From Panax quinquefolius (taxonomy: Eukaryota; Streptophyta; Magnoliopsida; Apiales; Araliaceae), in assembly GCA_020205615.1 (NCBI GenBank), contig CM035164.1, forward strand, positions 3,871,501-3,935,500: a stretch of 64,000 bases of DNA, given 5' to 3'. The position numbers and the translations under genes were made by a program. Shown here piece by piece: positions 58,665-64,000 of this stretch; the stretch's first letter is position 1; every line of letters begins with the position of its first letter. The notes beneath the pieces are model-generated. The model did no database searches. It was not told the DNA's origin and saw nothing but the letters and a program-made list of their open reading frames with translations.

Positions 58665-59815
58665 CCGAACTCTACGATTCTGATGCATGCTTTCTTGGAC
58701 CTGATCGTAGTGTCTTGTTGACTGTTGCTCATTGACATGTAGAGACAACACTACGATCTTTGAAGAGTGTTCATTTGATCTTCAGTGTAGAACACCTCTT
58801 CCTTCTATTGTGCAGTGCTTCAACACTTCTGTTTGCTTCGACTGCTCTCAGATACTGATGGCTTGACTCCTTGCTCTGGTCCCTTTCGAATAGCAAGACA
58901 CTTCAGAGTTATGGCGTGTCCAGATCGCTTTCTCTTTGTGATCTCCCATTTACTTATCATCAATGGACTGACCCAATGCTTAATCACTTTAGCCTTATTC
59001 TTTAGAGGCTGACCAGTATCTTTGTGTATACTCCATTAGTTCCTTCTTTGTTGGGTAAACACTACGATCCTGTTTGCTTTCAAGATCGTCATCTTCTATT
59101 TACTTGACAGCTACTGCACTTGCTGACTTTCCTTAGTTAGTTACCGAAGTCTTCTTCTGATCAACTTATGGAAGACTTCATCTTAAACGACTTAACAACT
59201 CAATCTTGATGTTGATTGAGTTGGTGCTTAGATCTTCTATTAGCTTACATGTCATTCGTTGAGTGTTCTCTGGTTTCCTTTAGGTGGGATGTATCTTTGT
59301 AGTACCAACCAGAGGCTTCGTTCCTTTGGATATTCTGGGAGTGCTCATTTGTTGAGAATCGTATTTGCTCTACAATTCTGCCTTGGCGTTGTGAGCACAT
59401 CTGTTGAAGTCTTAGTTCTACACTCTACGATTCAGCTTCGGCTGTGTAGATACTACGACTCCGAGATCAGATCTTGACACTCTACGATTTCTAACTTTGT
59501 GCTTGTCGTCTTCATCTGATCTTGCTCAATTACGATCACTGCCTCTGATCTGATCAGTAGACTCTACGACTCCGAGTGTAGTATACGATTCTTGACTTGG
59601 CTTTGACAGATGCTCAGTCGGCTCGTAGGCAGGTTGTCTCTACGATTCTGAACATGACTTCCTCAGAAGACTACGGCTCCGAGGAAGTTCTACTCGACAC
59701 ACTACGATCCTTCCTCGTCTCTCCTGGTAGTCTACGAACTTCGAGATCTACTATCTTGCAGACTACGATTCTGCCTCGATAGCTCTCGAGTTTTCCTCGA
59801 CTCTCTGGCGCATAC
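58665..59815. repeat. dispersed CTACGAYTCYGA motif field
   Basis: CTACGATTC, CTACGATCC, CTACGACTCCGAG, CTACGGCTCCGAG and CTACGAACTTCGAG occur about 12-14 times at irregular distances. They are densest at 59423-59775. It is not a simple tandem array. Confidence 0.65.
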
Positions 59816-59897
59816 GATTTACTTCGTGCAAAGGTTCGACGATCGAGATAAGCCTATCTATTACATCAAAAGATCAACCTAACATGCTTGATCTTTC

Positions 59898-59908
59898 TAT
59901 ATTTATAG
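59898..59908 (-). promoter_or_regulatory. TATA box of the minus-strand copia LTR
   Basis: TATAAATATAG on the minus strand lies about 230 bases inside the LTR edge at 60136. It agrees in direction with the adjoining polypurine tract. Confidence 0.5.
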
Positions 59909-60136
59909 TCCTTGTACATCATTTCTTTTTAAGGACTTTGTAAAGATGTTTTGTTTATATAGGATCAACCTAACATATTTGATCAATTCATTCTACGTCA
60001 TTGTACATATGTTTCTATTATCTATCAAAGGACTTTACATCTTTTCTTAATGAAAACATACTTTCATATTCATTCATATATATCATAATCAAATCATATG
60101 TAAATAGGAATATCAATCACATGCTTATTCCTGACA

Positions 60137-60159
60137 ATCTCCCCCTATTTGATTATGAC
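60137..60159 (-). promoter_or_regulatory. polypurine tract of the minus-strand copia element
   Basis: On the minus strand AAATAGGGGGAGAT runs directly into the LTR at 60136. Similar GGGGGAG or AGGGGAGC words recur further inside (near 60395, 60437, 60473, 60520 and 60634). Confidence 0.75.
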
Positions 60160-60670
60160 AAAAACAATAAGTGCATATGCATGTTATGAATGAATCTTAT
60201 ATACAGTGAGCAACTATATTTCTAAAACAGATAATCATGAATGTCATTTATAATAATATGAAATTTAATACACTCTGACATTTTACATCCTGGATCCAGA
60301 ACATACCTAACTAGTTAGAGATATACCTCTTTGGCTCCATGTATGTTTCCAAGATGTCTGTTGATCAGCTATTCATCCGTTTGATCTTCATGCTCCTGCT
60401 CCCCTTGGGATGTGGACTTCATTTCTTTTGTTTGCTCCCCTTCAGATATATGCTCCTCTTCTTCTTTTTTCTGGCTCCCCCTCAGCCTCTACAAACACAG
60501 GCTCATCATCCTTTGGCTCCCCCTCAGATGATGACTTAGCTTCTTCTTTTGTTGTCTTCTTCTCTTCTTTCCTTCTGCTCTCCTTGCTTTTTCTTGAATG
60601 CCTCTTACTATGCAACTTTATATGCCTCTTTTTCTCCCCCTTTTTGTCATTAATCACTTGGGAGAGCTGC
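60160..60670 (-). pseudogene. 3' end of copia internal region with charged ORF
   Basis: A minus-strand frame (60714-60442) encodes a very charged segment: basic (KKGEKKRHIKLHSKRHSRKS) then acidic (KSSSEGEPKDDEP). It is not a recognised pol domain. Its place, just before the polypurine tract, and the repeated purine-rich words resemble the region after RNase H in SIRE-lineage elements. The rest of pol is missing, because at about 60670 the sequence changes to a GGCC-rich repeat. Confidence 0.45.
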
Positions 60671-60675
60671 TCCAT

Positions 60676-61001
60676 GTTGGGTCGGGCCAAAATGGCCCAA
60701 GTTTTCTTGGACAAAAAAAGTTAAGCCCAAAACCCAATTTTTAAGGGCCAGCCCGGCCCGCGAACTTGGGCCAATTTTGCCAGATCTAGTTTCAGCGATA
60801 TTTTGAATTTTCAGCGGCCATTAATGTTCCGACATTATCAATGTCGTAAAATAAACTTGATTTCAACTAATTACTTCTTATTTTCTACATATATAACAAG
60901 CATTTATATTTTTGTTGATAATCCCACCTTCCAAAACTGAAAAATTTGGGTTGAATGTAATTTTAACATTTGTCTACTCAATTATTCAAATTTGTGTACT
61001 A
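60676..61001. other. GGCC-rich tract and AT-rich spacer
   Basis: TTGGGTCGGGCCAAAATGGC and GGGCCAGCCCGGCCCGCG resemble hAT subterminal sequence, but I cannot find matching ends. From 60800 to 61001 the stretch is plain AT-rich, with nothing recognised. Confidence 0.35.
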
Positions 61002-61283
61002 CTCCCTCCGTTCCTTAATACAAGTCGTTTTAAAAAAATGTTTTTGATCCTTAATATAAGTCGTTTGAGAATTTCAAGTAAAAATTAATTGTTTTGTTTC
61101 CAATATTACCCCGAGTATTAAATATAACTTTGGTTCTCTCACTATTTTTTGTCCAGTAAATAACATAATTTTTTTTAATACAAGGGCAATATAGATAATT
61201 GTTATTATATTTAATATTTTACAATCATTTTCTTAATACTTGTTCACAACTTTAAAATGACCTACATTAAAGAACGGATAGAG
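61002..61283. mobile_element. Stowaway-type MITE
   Basis: It begins CTCCCTCCGTTCCTTAATAC and ends with the inverted ATTAAAGAACGGATAGAG. TA lies on both sides (61000-61001 and 61284-61285). CTCCCTCCGT ends and a TA target are the hallmark of Stowaway (Tc1/mariner) elements. It is 282 bp with no coding. Confidence 0.92.
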
Positions 61284-61319
61284 TATTATTAGTAGTATTA
61301 TGATTAAAGACGAGCGTGT

Positions 61320-61321
<2 letters not shown>

Positions 61322-61382
<61 letters not shown>
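61322..61382. repeat. (TA)n microsatellite
   Basis: About 30 uninterrupted TA units. Confidence 0.97.
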
Positions 61383-61385
<3 letters not shown>

Positions 61386-61784
61386 ATGGTTTAATAGTTG
61401 AAGATTTGCCTTAGATTTTAACTTTTATTTTTTTCTTATTTTCGTTCCATTAGTTGATCCTTTACTCCACTTGAGGGGAATAAGATCATTCTTTGGCTCG
61501 ATTGGGTTCTTTCAAGGAGAATTTTATAGCTTGGATCTTTCTAGAAAAAAAATCAAGAAAGAAAGACAGAAAAATGTTAGAACAAATTATGGAAAATTAA
61601 TATTAGAAAATCAATGATCAAAATAAAGACAAGAATACAAAATTTATGTGAAAAAATCAAATCAAAAAATCAAAAAAAATATTACTATAACAAAATGCGA
61701 AGAATATAAGTTGTGAAGAGAAAAAATAGCTAAAATGGAGAATAAATTAAATAAATTCCAAAACCTTAAATACATTAAATATAT
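61383..61784. other. AT-rich sequence without recognised gene
   Basis: A-rich, with a few short words such as ATCAAGAAAGAAAG. There is no frame, terminal repeat or family signal. Confidence 0.5.
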
Positions 61785-62116
61785 GAATAATACTAGAGAC
61801 ACAACTTATTCTATAACTATTTTACAATTTGTTGATGTGGCATACTTCACCTCAACTTTTATATGGGGTTGAAGACTACATTGAAATAATTTGTTCATCA
61901 ATATTAGGGGTGAGCATTCGGTTATTATCCGAACCAAATAAATATTTCGGTTATAACCGAAAACCGAAATTGCACTGTTTTGAATATCCGAACAACTAAC
62001 CGAAATACATGATAATCGAATAACCGAATTAATAATTCGGTTATTCGGTTAATAACCAAAATTAAAAGATTCAGGACCAAAACAATTAAAAGTTGAACAA
62101 AAATTGGACAAATCTA

Positions 62117-62397
62117 GATACCATCAAATATATTCCCCAATATTCCAGGACCCAACTCCACTGATATATAGAGGCTATAACATAAATGAAGAAGTTAAGA
62201 TCTTGTGCAATTGAGGTCCAATCCACTTTCATTCAAGGCCAATACTCAAAGGAAATAAGCGAAATCATGTAGCATATTTACCTTGTAGCAGAATCTCCTT
62301 CCAATTGAATAATTTCCCCAATAAGATTGTCATGCCCAACACGAACCAGTTCATATATAGCAGCCCCTCCCATTCCATCTGCAACAACAACTGGTCC
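62117..62397 (-). pseudogene. VHA-A: V-ATPase catalytic subunit A fragment (two exons with intron)
   Basis: On the minus strand the first exon piece (62397-62282) reads [20 protein letters not shown], then [18 protein letters not shown]. This is the strongly conserved N-terminal beta-barrel of V-type proton ATPase subunit A, the ATP-hydrolysing subunit of the vacuolar and Golgi proton pump. A GT donor at 62281-62280 and an AG acceptor at 62176-62175 bound a 107-bp intron. The second piece (62174-62117) reads PL, then after a 4-base insert SVELGPGILGNIFDGI, followed by a stop where the native protein continues. The segment encoding VYEETAGLMVNDPVLRT-type residues between the pieces is absent. 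The ATP-binding loop is not included. The fragment is inside the hAT-like element. Confidence 0.9.
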
Positions 62398-62600
62398 ATC
62401 ACCGCCGAACGCCGTCGAGTCGGGTGTGGAGTCAGGCTCGAAGATCGGGCGCCAGGATCCTCGGTCGAGCTCGTCATCGGATTTGGACTCAGAGTCGTCG
62501 AACTCGTCCCAATCGGAGTTGGAGGCGTCAGAATCGGGGAAGAGGGAATCGGCCGGCGGTGGGTCCTTAAGGTCATCCTGGGAGAGGATGAATGGAACAA
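62398..62600 (-). pseudogene. acidic coding-like segment fused upstream of the V-ATPase fragment
   Basis: The minus-strand frame that enters the V-ATPase piece is open backward through an acidic stretch ([20 protein letters not shown], then [20 protein letters not shown]). It is preceded by CTCTCCCAG, which looks like a splice acceptor. GC content is much higher than in the surroundings. It is not V-ATPase and I do not recognise it; it is probably a piece of a second host gene. The combined frame 62781-62278 starts in a TA microsatellite, so no true start codon is evident. Confidence 0.5.
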
Positions 62601-62672
62601 AGAGAGAGAGAGTTTTGGACAGTGAAGAAGAAGAAGAAAAGGAACATAGAAAGAGATTTGGTGGTACTACTA

Positions 62673-62710
<38 letters not shown>

Positions 62711-63150
62711 ACTACTGAGAGAGAGAGGCTAGTACTACTAATATATATATATATATATATTCTCTCTCTATGTCTATGCACGAAAAGTCTTTAAAAAAGT
62801 GAGAGTGTTATTCGGTTAAACCGAATAACCCAAAAGTAAAACCCGTAAAACTAACCGAAAACCGTAAAAAAATTCGGATATAACCGAATTGTTAAAAATA
62901 ACCGAATTATCAGAAAATTTCGGTTAAATTATTTCGGTTCGGTTCGGTAATTCGGTTATACCCATTTTTTGCTCAGTCCTAATCAATATATTGAGGTAGA
63001 GTATGCCACATCATCAATTTATAAAATAGTTTTAGAATAAGTTGTGTTTCTAGCATTACTTTAAATATATATAGTATGGCCAAAAGCCGGATTTCGAACA
63101 AGAATTGGAGACAGAAGTGATTAAATGTAGGTCTAAACCCATATTATACT

Positions 63151-64000
63151 TGTGACACCCCCAAAATAGGTATACATCACCCATCTTGAGTCGCCAAATA
63201 CATGGTACAAAATTCAAATACAACTTAATTATACAACAGTCGTGTAAAATACGACTAAACATATGATGTGAGTTTTAATACAAATATTGCCATCTAGACA
63301 ATATATAAACTCAATGGGGTCCTCATTACATTTATTTTCACACTATTTCACAGAATAGTGAGGACTACTAATGCACCATCTAGGACCATCACTCTATTTT
63401 TCCCGACAAGTTCATGCTACGTTCTCATTTCCTGAAGAGAACAATGAAAGCAAAAGGGTGAGCTCAACTAGCCAAGTAAGAAATATTATGACTAAGATAA
63501 TGCAGAATAAATTATCGTTAGCCTTCAACAGTGTAAATCTGATAAAATATAACAACCATCAAGTTTAATCTGCGGTGAACAAGCAATCCATTGAAGAGTC
63601 AAGTAGAGAATAAAATCTACTATCTTCTATGATTTAAAAGATTTTTCATTACTTTTATCGTTGAGACTCAGTTTAATAAATAATCCACATCATCAAATCA
63701 TCCATGCACTACAGTGCCAAGGATATTCTTTAAGTATCACGACCACGAATTATCCATGCACTCACGGGCCAAAGATAATCATGTTTTCATCAATCTGGTC
63801 CCCGATCATGCCATAAAACAATTCATCTTTGCACCCTTGGCCAAAGAGAATCTATAGCCATAATCATACCAAAAACTGTCCATCAATGCACTACGGGCCA
63901 ATGAGGACTTTTTCCACATCATTTGTAACATTACGGTCATGATTATACTGAATAATCCCTGGTCATAATCATACCAAGTCCATCTATGCACTACAGGCCA
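63151..64000 (-). repeat. Tekay family LTR, partial, runs off the window
   Basis: It starts TGTGACACCCCCAAAATAGG and follows the element A LTR closely (for example ACGTTCTCATTTCCTGAAGA and the AGCTCAACTAGCC stretch). The strand is set by analogy with the other copies. Whether it is a solo LTR or part of a full element lies outside the window. Confidence 0.88.

Larger units (their letters stand above)
57352..60136 (-). repeat. 3' LTR of a minus-strand copia element
   Basis: The right edge CTTATTCCTGACA is followed at once by a polypurine tract read on the minus strand, so the LTR starts TGTCAGGAATAAG there. A TATA box (TATAAATATAG, minus) lies at 59898-59908. The left edge is taken as TGTTCTTAGAG at 57352 and is less certain. 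The 2.8-kb LTR holds a 59-bp tandem repeat and a field of CTACGATTC-like words. No partner LTR is in the window. Confidence 0.6.
61905..62981. mobile_element. hAT-like non-autonomous element with captured V-ATPase gene fragment
   Basis: ATCAATAT stands on both sides (61897-61904 and 62982-62989), a perfect 8-bp target duplication. The ends are TAGGGGTGAGC and, inverted, TAGGACTGAGC. The subterminal parts are arrays of CGGTTA, CCGAAT and AACCGAA words (61916-62055 and 62810-62960), typical of plant hAT elements. There is no transposase. The interior holds a piece of the V-ATPase subunit A gene on the minus strand and TA microsatellites (62672-62707 and 62741-62760). Confidence 0.9.
61785..63061. 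mobile_element. palindromic MITE, possibly MULE-type, split by a hAT-like element
   Basis: The left arm (from 61786: AATAATACTAGAGACACAAC) and the right arm (reverse complement AGTAATGCTAGAAACACAAC) pair through ACTTATTCTA and further into the ATGTGGCAT and CACCTCAA region, about 100 bases each. TAAATATAT lies outside both ends (61776-61784 and 63062-63070), a 9-bp duplication that suggests the Mutator superfamily. The centre is occupied by the hAT-like element 61905-62981. Confidence 0.7.

Noticed and set aside
60676..60790. A third hAT-like element from the GGCC-rich tract
   Set aside because: No paired ends or 8-bp duplication could be found around it.
62305..62794. Plus-strand frames over the captured V-ATPase region
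   Set aside because: They are antisense shadows of the minus-strand coding piece, which matches subunit A clearly.

Overview
The window looks like nuclear heterochromatin of a flowering plant, most likely a eudicot. Nearly every kilobase can be assigned to a transposable element, and I see no intact host gene. The evidence is nested LTR retrotransposons of the plant lineages Tekay/Del and Athila (Ty3/gypsy) and SIRE-like and other Ty1/copia, a Stowaway MITE, fold-back MITEs, hAT-like DNA transposons, and fragments of two plant genes (a GH17 beta-1,3-glucanase and V-ATPase subunit A). The species cannot be named from the sequence. I saw no tRNA or rRNA gene and no CRISPR array.

Left part, 1-15519. 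A hAT-like element (90-1870) with an 8-bp target duplication carries a broken, intron-containing 5' piece of a GH17 gene. It is followed by a minus-strand Tekay element, A, whose 3' end is lost (1951-8792). Next come a minus-strand SIRE-like copia remnant (8793-10215), a solo Tekay LTR with a 5-bp duplication (10669-13622) holding a fold-back MITE and microsatellites, and a plus-strand gypsy fragment, E (13885-15519).

Central nest, 15520-57000. A MULE/MITE-like repeat was split by minus-strand Tekay element B, whose LTRs lie at 15613-18439 and 54020-56932. B was itself hit twice. One hit is a solo LTR of a related subfamily (48331-51180, 5-bp duplication). The other is a 28.6-kb Athila block (19267-47891). 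The Athila block is a mosaic: LTR1, a gag-like short non-autonomous unit, LTR2, a shorter second unit, LTR2, then a decayed Athila gag-pol-ORF3, then LTR1 again. The first LTR2 was in turn split by a plus-strand copia element, G (24025-33079, GGGGT duplications). The deepest level is therefore copia in LTR2 in Athila in Tekay in MITE.

Right part, 57001-64000. A minus-strand copia 3' end with a 2.8-kb LTR (57352-60136) is followed by a Stowaway MITE (61002-61283). Then comes a palindromic MITE (about 61785-63061) split by a hAT-like element (61905-62981) with a perfect 8-bp duplication. That hAT carries two exons of the V-ATPase subunit A gene with the intron between them, joined to an unrelated acidic segment. 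The window ends inside another Tekay LTR (63151 onward).

The coding regions are pseudogenes broken by stops and frameshifts. No cell pathway is encoded here; the interactions are those of autonomous and non-autonomous elements and of elements inserting into one another. The most notable points are the two hAT-like elements that each carry a host gene fragment and the Athila/non-autonomous mosaic. All homology statements rest on recognising motifs by eye.
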